DNA from: Streptomyces sp. NRRL S-31
GTDB lineage: Bacteria > Actinomycetota > Actinomycetes > Streptomycetales > Streptomycetaceae
Direction of reading: 5' to 3'
DNA: 13,308 nt
Assembly: GCF_000718775.1 (NCBI RefSeq)
Contig: NZ_JOCB01000149.1
Location: 1 to 13,308 of the forward strand
Position 1 is the stretch's first letter. Every line of letters starts with the position of its first letter. The notes beneath the pieces were generated by a model. It worked only from the letters and a program-made list of their open reading frames with translations. It searched no databases and was not told the DNA's origin. This document shows positions 1 through 7,033 of the stretch, in pieces. Both the position numbers and the translations under genes were made by a program.

Positions 1-1
1 G

Positions 2-1033
2 CTCTCCCCCCGCCCCCTCCGCCACCTCTCCGACGTCCACCGCCGGGTCCTGACGACGGCCCAGCTGCGCGCCCACGGGGTGACGGCCGCCGAGGCATCC
101 GCGCAGTGCCGTCCCGGCGGACCCTGGCGGGAGCTGCTGCCCAACGTGATCCTGTTGCACCCCGGGCCGCCCAGCGGCGAGGAACGGCTGCACGGGGCGC
201 TGCTGTACGCCGCCCGCGCGTCCGGACCGGGCGTGCCCGCCCAGCCGACGGCCGGGGGCCCGCACCGGCCGGTGTACGCGGAGGCGGTGCTCACCGGTCC
301 GGCGGCGCTGACCCTGCACGGTTTCTCGGCCACCCCGCCGCCGGCCTCCCTGGACCGCGTGGACGTCCTGGTCCCGCGGTCGCGCCGGCCGCGCTCCACC
401 GGCTACGTCCGGATCCTGCGCACCCCCGACCTGCCCGCCCCGCAAACGGTCTCCGGTCTGCCGGTGGCGCCGGTGCCGCGGGCGCTGGCGGACGCGGTGG
501 CGGAGCCCGCGGACGCGGAGGCGGTACGCCGGCTGCTGACCGAGGCGGTGCGCGGCGGGCACTGCGAACCGGCCGCCGTGGTCCGGGAGCTGACCCGGGC
601 GAGGCTGCTGACCCGCCCGCACGTCGTGGACGCGGTGGAGGCGCTGCTCGCGGAGGGCCGCTCGATCGCCGAGGACCGCCTCTACCGGATGGTCCGCGAG
701 TACGGCCTGCCCGACCCGGTCTGGAACGTCGACCTGCGCCTGCCCGGCGGCCCGAACCTGGGCGGTCTGGACGCCTACTGGCCGGACCAGGCGGTCGCCG
801 TCGAACTCGACACCCGCGCCCCGCGCCAGGGCGGCCGGCCGGACGAGGACGCGCTGTGGTCACAGGTCGCCCGCAGGCGCGAGCATCTGGAGCGGCTCGG
901 CGTCACGGTCGTGCACATCACGCCGAGGAAGCTCCGGGAGTCCCTGGAGCAGCAGGCGGCGGTGGTGCGGACGGCGCTGATGGCGTCCGGCGACCGCGAC
1001 CCGGCCGCGTACCTCGTGGTGCTGCCCCGGTAG
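2..1033 (+). CDS. AbiEi-type winged-helix protein with DUF559/PD-(D/E)XK-like C-terminus (5' partial)
   Basis: The reading frame is open to the left window edge, so the start lies outside. The GTG at 80 falls inside the conserved N-terminal helix-turn-helix (HRRVLTTAQLRAHGV, from about 38) and is unlikely to be the true start. The N-terminal third looks like the winged helix of AbiEi-family type IV antitoxins. A central region follows with the TGPAALTLHGF and VPRALADAV segments, matching the family's 'aRTLlDla' block. The last ~110 residues resemble DUF559/Vsr-like nuclease folds: Asp at 770-772, then a strand ending in Glu-Leu-Asp (803-811), giving D-x10-ExD. The basic or histidine residues that often follow ExD are not obvious, so catalysis is uncertain. 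No AbiEii-type nucleotidyltransferase toxin is next to it on the visible side. This architecture is common and uncharacterised in actinobacteria. The family call is fairly firm; a DNA-binding or nuclease role is inferred. Confidence 0.8.
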   Translation, partial: LSPRPLRHLSDVHRRVLTTAQLRAHGVTAAEASAQCRPGGPWRELLPNVILLHPGPPSGEERLHGALLYAARASGPGVPAQPTAGGPHRPVYAEAVLTGPAALTLHGFSATPPPASLDRVDVLVPRSRRPRSTGYVRILRTPDLPAPQTVSGLPVAPVPRALADAVAEPADAEAVRRLLTEAVRGGHCEPAAVVRELTRARLLTRPHVVDAVEALLAEGRSIAEDRLYRMVREYGLPDPVWNVDLRLPGGPNLGGLDAYWPDQAVAVELDTRAPRQGGRPDEDALWSQVARRREHLERLGVTVVHITPRKLRESLEQQAAVVRTALMASGDRDPAAYLVVLPR

Positions 1034-1042
1034 GGGCGGACC

Positions 1043-1081
1043 GGACCGGCGGCAGCCGCCCACGCGGGCCGCCGCCGGTCC
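1043..1081 (+). terminator. Hairpin after the AbiEi-like gene
   Basis: A perfect 11-bp inverted repeat (GGACCGGCGGC at 1043-1053, GCCGCCGGTCC at 1071-1081) with a 17-nt loop begins 9 nt after the stop codon at 1033. No long T-run follows, which is common in Streptomyces terminators. It probably ends transcription of the upstream gene. Confidence 0.6.
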
Positions 1082-1093
1082 ATTTGTGCTGCG

Positions 1094-1121
1094 CCGCCCG
1101 GGTGACGGTTCACCCGGGCGG
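1094..1121. promoter_or_regulatory. Perfect 12-bp inverted repeat upstream of the esterase gene
   Basis: CCGCCCGGGTGA (1094-1105), a 4-nt loop CGGT, and TCACCCGGGCGG (1110-1121) form a perfect 12-bp stem. It lies 12 nt after the first hairpin and 47 nt before the esterase ATG. It could be the second half of a tandem terminator, an operator for a dimeric repressor, or a hairpin in the esterase leader. The sequence alone does not decide. Confidence 0.6.
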
Positions 1122-1168
1122 ACGAGCACGGCGGGCGGCCCGGCGCGGGCCCGCGGTACAGGAGAGTC

Positions 1169-1978
1169 ATGAGACAGTCCCGCATAACGGCGGGCGCCTG
1201 CTCCCTGCTCCTCGCGGCCGCCTGCGCCTACGCCGGCCCCGCGACGGCGCAGCAGGCGCCCCGGACCGCGTCCGGCGGCTACGTGGCCCTCGGCGACTCC
1301 TACTCCTCCGGCGTCGGGGCCGGCGACTACCTGGAATCCGGCAAGGAGTGCAAGCGCAGCAGCCGGGCGTACCCCGTGCTGTGGGCCGAGGCGCACGCGC
1401 CGGCGACCTTCAGCTTCGCCGCGTGCAACGGCGCCGGCGTGAAAGACGTCCTGGCCGATCAACTGGGCCACCTCAGTGCCCGTACCGGCCTGGTCACCCT
1501 CACCGTGGGCGGCCACGACTCCGGCTTCGTCACCGTCCTGGCCACCTGCGCGCTGGGCGGTGCCGAGCGGTGCCGGTCCGCCGTCTCCCGGGCCCGCGCC
1601 ACCATGGACGGATCGCTCGCCGCGGACCTCGACCGCCTCTACACCGCCGTCCGCGGCCGGGCGCCCGCCGCCCGTGTCGTGGTGCTCGGCTACCCGCACC
1701 TGTACCACCTCAGCGGCACCTGCGCGCTGGGCCTGCCGGACGGCGAGCGCGCCGTCCTGAACGACGCCGTGGACCACCTCAACGGGGTGCTCGCGCGGCG
1801 CGCCGCCGCCCACGGGTTCACCTTCGCCGACGTGACCGCCGCCTTCGCCGGGCACGAGATCTGCTCGGCCAGTCCCTGGCTGCACAGCGTCGACGTGCTG
1901 GCGGTCACCGAGTCGTACCACCCCACGGCGCCGGGACAGTCGCTCGGCTACCTGCAGGTGCTCGACCGGGTGTCCTGA
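1169..1978 (+). CDS. Secreted SGNH/GDSL esterase-lipase with Asn-to-His change in block III
   Basis: This is an extracellular ester hydrolase of the Streptomyces secreted lipase type, 269 residues, normal for the family. The ATG is chosen because AGGAG lies at 1160-1164 and the N-terminus is a Sec signal peptide, with likely cleavage after ATA (residue 27). Block I is GDSYSSG with nucleophile Ser44. Block II is around CNGAG (Gly88). The C-terminal His251 is in ESYHPTAPG, where Glu248 takes the place of the usual Asp of DxxH. Block III reads GGHDSGF: position 116, normally the oxyanion-hole Asn of GGND, is His. Six cysteines in the mature part (61, 86, 127, 135, 185, 232) fit the three disulfides typical of the family. 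The gene converges on the glycosyltransferase with only 20 bp between stops. Fold and export are certain; substrate and full activity are not. Confidence 0.92.
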   Translation: MRQSRITAGACSLLLAAACAYAGPATAQQAPRTASGGYVALGDSYSSGVGAGDYLESGKECKRSSRAYPVLWAEAHAPATFSFAACNGAGVKDVLADQLGHLSARTGLVTLTVGGHDSGFVTVLATCALGGAERCRSAVSRARATMDGSLAADLDRLYTAVRGRAPAARVVVLGYPHLYHLSGTCALGLPDGERAVLNDAVDHLNGVLARRAAAHGFTFADVTAAFAGHEICSASPWLHSVDVLAVTESYHPTAPGQSLGYLQVLDRVS

Positions 1979-1998
1979 CGCCCGCGCCGCCCGGTCCG

Positions 1999-3216
1999 CT
2001 ACCGCGGCTCGGGCAGCGCGCGCGGGCGCGAGGCCCGGGTGTGGACGCCGTCGAGCAGCGCGGCGTACGCCGCGATCATGCGCGTACGGCTGAAGCGTTC
2101 GCGGCTCGCCGCCAGCGCCGGGGCGAGACCGGCCCGGCCGGCGACCGCCGCCGTCCAGGCCCGGGCGACGGCCTCCGGGTCCGGCGGGGTCACGAAGCCG
2201 TGGCCCCGGACGATCTCCGCGCTGTCGCCGACGTCCGTCGTCACGGGGACGGCGCCGCACATCATGCCCTCGATCAGGCACAGCGGCGCGGCCTCCCCGG
2301 AGGCGGAGGTCAGGGCGACCACGTCGGCGCCGGCGTAGACGGTCTCCATGTCCCGGCGCACCCCGAGCGGACGGACCCGGTCCGCTAGCCCCCGGTCCGC
2401 GCCGAAGGCCCTTTCGATGTCGGCCGTCAGGGCAGGGTTGGCGCCGTCCATGCCCGCGCCGCACAGCAGGACACGGCCCTCGGGCTCGCGGGCGAGCCAG
2501 GCGCGGGCGGCGGCGAGGAGCAGCGGGACGTTCTTCATGGCGGCGTAGCGGGCCGCGAAGACGACCACGGGCGCGGCGGCCGGGATGCCCAGACAGGCGC
2601 GGAACGCCTGCCGGGCCGCCCCGTCCGGGCGGAACCGCAGCAGGTCCACGCCGTTGGGGATGACGTGCAGCAGCTCGCCCGGCACGCCCGCGGCCTCGTA
2701 GGCGGCGCGGGTGGACTCGGCGCAGCACACGCAGGCCGCGACCGTGCCGTCGGCGATGGCGGCCTTCAGCTCGTCCAGGGCGGGGCCCTGGTTCTCCGGG
2801 TCGGAGCGGTGCAGGCAGACCACGACCGGGCGGCGGGGCAGCCCGGCCTGGTTGAGCAGGGCCAGCGGCTGCTCCTTGAGTGACAGCACCACGTCGGCGG
2901 CGGCCATGGAGCGAGCGGTTCCGGCCAGCTCGGGTCCGCTGAAAACGTTCGCCGCGAGCGTGCCGTCCACCAGGCCCGCGGTGCGGCCCAGCGAGGTGAC
3001 GCCGACCCCGCCGGCGGTCAGCGACCGGTAGCAGGGGTCGTCCTCCATGCGCTGCCGGGTGGCCTCGCGGTGGACCTCGCCGTGGATGCTGAGGACCTGG
3101 TGGGACTGGCCGCCCTCGGCCAGCCCCAGGACGACGTCGGAATGGACGATCCGGGCTCCGCCGGAGAAGAAGCCCTCGTAGACCGAGAGCACACGCAGTC
3201 CGCGCCGTGCGCGCAC
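1999..3216 (-). CDS. GT4-family glycosyltransferase
   Basis: This is a 405-residue cytoplasmic retaining glycosyltransferase of GT-B fold. It transfers a sugar from a nucleotide donor to an unidentified acceptor. The N-terminal domain starts with LRVLSVYEGFFSGGARIVH, the acceptor-side Rossmann domain with a Gly-rich loop. The linker carries HVIPNGVD (185-191). The C-terminal donor domain has VVVFAARYAAMKNVPLLLAA (217-236) and the EX7E signature Glu308/Glu316 in GEAAPLCLIEGMMCGAVPVTTDVG. No signal peptide or transmembrane segment is seen. The GTG start at 3216 is preceded by AAGG about 11 nt upstream, a weak ribosome binding site. A GTG eight codons further in is possible but would cut the first strand. 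No other sugar or polysaccharide gene is nearby, so the pathway is unknown. Confidence 0.88.
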   Translation of the reverse strand: MRARRGLRVLSVYEGFFSGGARIVHSDVVLGLAEGGQSHQVLSIHGEVHREATRQRMEDDPCYRSLTAGGVGVTSLGRTAGLVDGTLAANVFSGPELAGTARSMAAADVVLSLKEQPLALLNQAGLPRRPVVVCLHRSDPENQGPALDELKAAIADGTVAACVCCAESTRAAYEAAGVPGELLHVIPNGVDLLRFRPDGAARQAFRACLGIPAAAPVVVFAARYAAMKNVPLLLAAARAWLAREPEGRVLLCGAGMDGANPALTADIERAFGADRGLADRVRPLGVRRDMETVYAGADVVALTSASGEAAPLCLIEGMMCGAVPVTTDVGDSAEIVRGHGFVTPPDPEAVARAWTAAVAGRAGLAPALAASRERFSRTRMIAAYAALLDGVHTRASRPRALPEPR

Positions 3217-3343
3217 GCGACCACCCGCCTTGCATAAACGATCGAGAAGATCGAGCCATCCCCGTTCACAGCGGGTTAGCCGATATGAGGCGGTACGGAC
3301 ATTGCGTGCGCGTGAACGCGGAACTACGCGGGTGAAACGTTGG
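3217..3343 (-). promoter_or_regulatory. Promoter-bearing gap upstream of the glycosyltransferase gene
   Basis: These 127 bp lie between the DD-peptidase stop and the glycosyltransferase start and are clearly more AT-rich than the coding DNA. They should hold the glycosyltransferase promoter. GTTAGCC (3275-3281) and its complement GGCTAAC (3342-3348, running into the upstream stop codon) are 7-bp arms 60 bp apart. A small CGATC-GAGAA-GATCG dyad overlaps 3239-3254. I could not assign -35 and -10 boxes with confidence. Confidence 0.4.
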
Positions 3344-4495
3344 CTAACAGAATTCCCGCTCGACCACGGGGGCCGGTTCGCCCGTCCAGTCGGCGTTGAG
3401 ATTGAGGGCGAGGGAATGGCCGCCGTCCGCCGTCGTCACCGCCGAGGACGTGGAGCCGTGGATGCCGCCGTCATGCCCCCAGACGTGGACACCGCAGGTC
3501 AGCCTGGTGTCCATGAGGCCGAGGCCGTAGCGGACGTTCGGGACGCCGGCGATCTCGACGGTCGTCTTCATCTCCTTCAGCTGGTGGGCCGGCAGGAGTT
3601 TCCCGCGCAGCAGGGCGCTGTAGAAGCGGTCCAGGTCCGCGGAATTCGAGATCATCTCTCCGGCGGCGGAGGCGATGGACGGATTGAGTTCCGTGACGTC
3701 GTAGGTGGGGCCCGTCGTCGTCTCGGCGAGTTTCCCGTAGGCGCGGCCGCTGGGCCGCGGCACGGTGACCCGGGTGCCGGGCACGGAGGTGGCCGTCAGA
3801 CCGAGCGGGTCGATGACGCGGCGCCGGATCTCGGTGGCGTAGGAGCGGCCGGTCACCTTCTCGATCACCATGCCGGCCAGGACGTAGTTGGTGTTGGAGT
3901 AGCTCCAGGACGTGCCCGGCGCGAAGACGGGCGCGTGCCGCGTCGCGATCGCGACCAGGTCGCGGGGCGTGCGGGTGTCGTAGCGGTGCCGGAGGAAGCC
4001 GTCCTTGAGGAAGTAGGTGCGGACGAAGTCCGCGTCCTGCGTGTAGTCGTAGACGCCGCTGGTGTGGTTGAGGAGCCGGCGGACGGTGATGCGGCGGCCG
4101 TCGTGGCCGTGGCCGCGGACCACGCCGGGCAGCCAGGTGTCGACCGTGTCGTCCAGGGAGAGCCTGCCCTCCGCCTCCAGTTGGAGCAGGACCGTGGCGA
4201 CGAAGGTCTTGGTGATGCTGCCGACGCGGTAGCGGTCGGCGGCCGAGCGCGGTGCGCCCGTGCGGGTGTCGCCGACGCCGGCCGTCGCCGACCAGGTGCC
4301 GTGGGCGTCCCGCGCGGTGGCGGTCGCCCCGGGCACGCCGGCCGCCACCGCCGCCTCGATCGCCTCGCGGGTGGCGGTGTGGCCGCCCTCGCGGGGTCTC
4401 GCGGGGGCCGCGGCGGCCGGGGCCGCCAGGGCCGCCGTCAGGGCCGCCGTCAGGAGCAGGGCGGTGGTGCCCGCCGCCGTCGTACGTGGGTGCAT
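3344..4495 (-). CDS. Secreted serine DD-carboxypeptidase / class C beta-lactamase-family hydrolase
   Basis: This 383-residue exported acyl-serine hydrolase resembles Streptomyces R61 D-Ala-D-Ala carboxypeptidase. It most likely acts on peptidoglycan stem peptides or related D-amino-acid or ester substrates outside the membrane. The Sec signal peptide (residues 1 to about 30) ends in an alanine run. Catalytic motifs are Ser93-Ile-Thr-Lys96 (SxxK), Tyr199-Ser-Asn201 (YxN) and His341-Asp-Gly (HxG, in place of KTG). Cys334 and the C-terminal residue Cys383 could pair like the disulfide I recall near the C-terminus of R61. The ATG at 4495 is chosen over the longer open frame because GGGGGA lies just upstream and the signal peptide begins there. 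It lies 92 bp downstream of the phosphoesterase gene on the same strand. Beta-lactamase, esterase or peptidase activity cannot be told apart from sequence. Confidence 0.93.
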   Translation of the reverse strand: MHPRTTAAGTTALLLTAALTAALAAPAAAAPARPREGGHTATREAIEAAVAAGVPGATATARDAHGTWSATAGVGDTRTGAPRSAADRYRVGSITKTFVATVLLQLEAEGRLSLDDTVDTWLPGVVRGHGHDGRRITVRRLLNHTSGVYDYTQDADFVRTYFLKDGFLRHRYDTRTPRDLVAIATRHAPVFAPGTSWSYSNTNYVLAGMVIEKVTGRSYATEIRRRVIDPLGLTATSVPGTRVTVPRPSGRAYGKLAETTTGPTYDVTELNPSIASAAGEMISNSADLDRFYSALLRGKLLPAHQLKEMKTTVEIAGVPNVRYGLGLMDTRLTCGVHVWGHDGGIHGSTSSAVTTADGGHSLALNLNADWTGEPAPVVEREFC

Positions 4496-4539
4496 GTCTT
4501 CCCCCAACCTGTGGGTCCGGCTCGGTCGGGGGAAGGGAC

Positions 4540-4567
4540 CGCGGGCGGTGTGCGAAGGTTGCCCGCG
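4540..4567 (-). terminator. Possible weak terminator after the phosphoesterase gene
   Basis: CGCGGGC (4540-4546) pairs with GCCCGCG (4561-4567) across a 14-nt loop in the 92-bp gap between the phosphoesterase stop and the DD-peptidase start. The stem is only 7 bp and no T-run follows, so the two genes may still be partly co-transcribed. Confidence 0.25.
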
Positions 4568-4587
4568 ATGGGCCGGTTGAGTGACTT

Positions 4588-6351
4588 TCAGCCCTTCTTC
4601 AGCACCAGCTCGGTGTTCCGGTCGGCCGCGCCGCCGGCGAGGGTCCGGTTGGCGCCGGGGGCGTTGTAGGCCAGCTCGCGGTAGAGGGCGGCGAGGCCGG
4701 TCTGGGAGAGGTCGGCGTAGTCGGTGCGGTGCGGGGCGGCCGACTCCACCAGGGTGGTGAACAGCGAGACCGTGCCGTCCTTGTTGTCGGTCAGCTCGAT
4801 CACCCGGGCGAGCTGGGGGTGGTCGACGTGCGAGGCGGTGGAGATCTCCCAGAAGGAGCGCCCGCCCGCGGCCTTGTGCGGGGTGACGACGTTCTTGTGG
4901 ATGTGTCCGTTCACCCAGGCCAGCACGTTGGCGTGGGCGGACAGCACGGAGACCACCTCGGCGCCGCCGTGCCGCTTCTCCCCGGGGCGGGCCGGGTCGG
5001 GGCGGGTGTTGGTCATGGTCTTGCTGGTGTGGTGGCTGAAGACGACGGCGTAGGAGTCCTTGTTGTCCTTCAGCGTCCTGTCGAGCCACTTCAGCTGGGC
5101 GGTGCCGAGGGAGCCGTCGTAGTGGCCGCCGGCGTCGGTGGTGTCGAGGCTGATGCCGATGACGTCCTCGGAGACGCGGAAGGCGTAGTACTGGGTGTCC
5201 GCGTCCAGGTTGGCCGACGAGTAGCCGTGGCCGGCCGGGCCGAGGCCCTGGTGGGCGGGGTCCAGGTGGGCCTTCAGGTAGTCGGCCCGGGTGTACGGGG
5301 CCCGCTTCTCGTCCGCCGTGACCGAACGCATCGAGCGGGCGTGCGCCTTGAGGAAATCGCGGTAGCCGGTGGCCTTGGGGTCCTTGGCGTACTTGATGGT
5401 GTCCTGGAGCTTCTTGGCGTCGGCGGCGGAGACGCTCATCAGCTTCTTGCCGCCGATGGCGGCCTCGGCGAGGTAGCGGTCGCCGTGGGAGCCGTAGCAG
5501 CCGAGCGGCAGGGCGTCGTGGTTGCCGACGGTGGAGTACCAGGGCAGCTTGAGGCCGGGGCTGCGCACCTCGCGGACCGCGGCGGCCAGGAAGTCCTCCA
5601 GGTGCGGGAAGCCGAGCGCCTTGTCCTGGTCGCGGGTGGTGGAGCCGGGCTGCCAGTACAGCTTCAGACCGCTGTTCTGCACGCCTTCGTAGTGCCGGGG
5701 GTCCCCGGTGTTGGGGGTGATCCGGCCGCCGCTCATCACCTTCATGAACCACTCCAGTTCGGAGTGGGCGTTGTTGTCGGTGTTGTCGCCGGTGGTCATC
5801 ACGAAGTGCAGCGGGGCGCCGGTGACGGGGGCACCGCGCAGCGCGTTGACCCGCTCCACGAGGGAGACGGCGCCGGGCACGGTGAGCGCCTCGTGCGGGC
5901 GCCAGGCGTGCACGTCGTGGGAGCGCAGGTACTCCAGGCGCAGCGGGTGCTGGACGTCCATCAGGTGCAGGTCGGTGAACTGCACGAACGCGGCGAGTAC
6001 GGTACGGCGGTGCTCCCGGCCGGACTTGGGCGCCGCCAGCTCGGTGCGCACGACCCGCTTCCAGCCGGGGCCGTCGCCGAGCCGGCGGTAGCCGGAGCCG
6101 TTGCGCGGCGCGGCGACGGAGGCGACGGTGGTGCCCTTGGTGTAGGGGGCGAGCGGGGCCCCGGCGGCCTGCCGGGACCGGGCGACCGGCGCCTCGTCCC
6201 CGGGCGAGGGGGCGGTGGTGGCGGCCTGGCTCTCGGTGGGGCGCAGGGCGTAGCCGACGCCCGCGGAGAGCGAGACGGCTCCGGCGGCGGCGAGGACGGT
6301 ACGGCGGTTGACCCCCAGAGCGGAGGCGGCGACAGAGCGTGTGCGCGACAT
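4588..6351 (-). CDS. Tat-exported metallophosphoesterase (PPA1498-like family)
   Basis: This 587-residue calcineurin-like metallophosphoesterase is exported folded by the Tat system. The signal carries Asn15-Arg-Arg-Thr-Val-Leu followed by an Ala/Gly-rich hydrophobic stretch. The two-metal site motifs appear in order: Asp127-Leu-His129, Gly188-Asp189-Asn190, Gly276-Asn277-His278-Asp279, His440-His441 and Gly482-His483-Ile-His485. Length and the long insert between GNHD and the FSHH motif fit the actinobacterial family I know as TIGR03767 (PPA1498). The ATG at 6351 has GGGGAGA 7 nt upstream and begins the Tat signal; the frame stays open upstream to about 6471 but that stretch is not signal-like. 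The enzyme probably hydrolyses a phosphomonoester or diester at the cell surface. The substrate is unknown. Confidence 0.92.
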   Translation of the reverse strand: MSRTRSVAASALGVNRRTVLAAAGAVSLSAGVGYALRPTESQAATTAPSPGDEAPVARSRQAAGAPLAPYTKGTTVASVAAPRNGSGYRRLGDGPGWKRVVRTELAAPKSGREHRRTVLAAFVQFTDLHLMDVQHPLRLEYLRSHDVHAWRPHEALTVPGAVSLVERVNALRGAPVTGAPLHFVMTTGDNTDNNAHSELEWFMKVMSGGRITPNTGDPRHYEGVQNSGLKLYWQPGSTTRDQDKALGFPHLEDFLAAAVREVRSPGLKLPWYSTVGNHDALPLGCYGSHGDRYLAEAAIGGKKLMSVSAADAKKLQDTIKYAKDPKATGYRDFLKAHARSMRSVTADEKRAPYTRADYLKAHLDPAHQGLGPAGHGYSSANLDADTQYYAFRVSEDVIGISLDTTDAGGHYDGSLGTAQLKWLDRTLKDNKDSYAVVFSHHTSKTMTNTRPDPARPGEKRHGGAEVVSVLSAHANVLAWVNGHIHKNVVTPHKAAGGRSFWEISTASHVDHPQLARVIELTDNKDGTVSLFTTLVESAAPHRTDYADLSQTGLAALYRELAYNAPGANRTLAGGAADRNTELVLKKG

Positions 6352-6424
6352 GGCGCGATCTCCCCGGGTGCGGACGCGTCGGCGGTGGTCGCGGGCCGTC
6401 GCGGACGCGAACGTCCCGCTCACT

Positions 6425-6531
6425 GTGGATCGTTGGCAGTGGGGATGGCCGGTGCGTGAACGCGGCGGCAACGCGCGACGCCGATCACCGTACGTGGATC
6501 ACGGGTACCGGGTGTGGTCACGGAGTGGATC
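6425..6531. promoter_or_regulatory. Three GTGGATC heptamers upstream of the phosphoesterase gene
   Basis: The 199-bp gap 6352-6550 lies upstream of the phosphoesterase start and downstream of the NUDIX stop. GTGGATC occurs at 6425-6431, 6494-6500 and 6525-6531, all in the same orientation, and an inverted GATCAC lies beside the second copy (6483-6488). These may be sites for a regulator of the phosphoesterase gene. I see no small gene in this gap. Confidence 0.25.
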
Positions 6532-6550
6532 GCGGGCGGCCGGGAGGCGG

Positions 6551-7033
6551 TCACCCGTCGTTCATCCGCGGGGGCAGGGGACGCTCCGCCAGGCGTCCGT
6601 GGGCCGGACGTTCCCGCCACAGCCGGAGGGCCACGTCGACCAGCCGTATCCGGTGCAGGGCGGGTACCGCGTCCAGGTCCTGCCATGCGGCGAGGTCGGT
6701 GGATCCGCCGACCTCGTACCGGAGTTCGCCGCCGACGACCGCGGCCTCGTACACGATGCGCACCCCGTGGTGGTCGGTGCGGCGGCGCGGCCGGCCGCCG
6801 GGGCGGACGTGGCGGTCGGAGTCGATGCCGAGCAGCCCGGTCACCTCCACGCGGTAGCCGGTCTCCTCGGCGAGTTCGCGGCGGACGGTGTCGTACGGGT
6901 CCTCGCCGTGCTCCATGCCGCCACCGGGCAGCACCCACTCGGGCACGCCGCCGGGCCCGGGTGAGCGGGCGAGCAGGATCCGTCCGTCGCGGACGCACAC
7001 GGCGTAGGCCGCCACCCTCAACTTCCGTCTCAT
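6551..7033 (-). CDS. NUDIX hydrolase
   Basis: This 160-residue cytoplasmic NUDIX protein cleaves a nucleoside diphosphate linked to another group, releasing a phosphate-bearing product with Mg2+. The Nudix box GX5EX7REUXEEXGU is complete: Gly38, Glu44, Arg52-Glu53, Glu56-Glu57 and Gly59-Tyr60. Length is typical of a single-domain member. Starts with MRRKLRVAAYAVCVRDGRILLAR, the usual first strands. The ATG at 7033 has no clear Shine-Dalgarno sequence (only CGG directly before it), so the mRNA may be leaderless, which is common in actinobacteria. It is divergent from the S8 peptidase gene. The 199-bp gap to the phosphoesterase argues against an operon. The substrate cannot be read from the sequence. 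Confidence 0.9.
   Translation of the reverse strand: MRRKLRVAAYAVCVRDGRILLARSPGPGGVPEWVLPGGGMEHGEDPYDTVRRELAEETGYRVEVTGLLGIDSDRHVRPGGRPRRRTDHHGVRIVYEAAVVGGELRYEVGGSTDLAAWQDLDAVPALHRIRLVDVALRLWRERPAHGRLAERPLPPRMNDG

Noticed and set aside
1199..1228. Possible lipoprotein lipobox around Cys19 of the esterase (LAAAC)
   Set aside because: Position -3 to the Cys is Ala rather than Leu and a normal ATA cleavage site follows, so a soluble secreted protein fits better.
106..2388. A 760-codon open frame on the plus strand across the first three genes
   Set aside because: It is out of frame with the recognised proteins, Arg/Ala/Gly-rich, and runs through a double hairpin.
860..3259. A 799-codon open frame on the minus strand across the esterase and glycosyltransferase genes
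   Set aside because: It overlaps two clearly recognisable proteins in other frames and its translation is Arg/Gly/Ala/Pro-rich without motifs.
3290..3345. PHO-box-like GTTCAC/TTTCACC repeats upstream of the glycosyltransferase, and one GTTCACG upstream of the phosphoesterase
   Set aside because: The repeats lack the 11-bp spacing and match the PhoP consensus poorly, so I do not call them.
4496..5752. Upstream extension of the DD-peptidase frame into the phosphoesterase gene
   Set aside because: The signal peptide and ribosome binding site place the start at 4495; the extra translation is an Arg/Pro-rich shadow.
4729..6459. A 576-codon open frame on the plus strand opposite the phosphoesterase gene
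   Set aside because: Its Val/Gly/Ala/His composition is typical of an antisense shadow, while the minus strand carries all metallophosphoesterase motifs.
6352..6471. Longer start for the phosphoesterase
   Set aside because: The added residues precede a complete Tat signal with a good ribosome binding site, and they would bury the signal.
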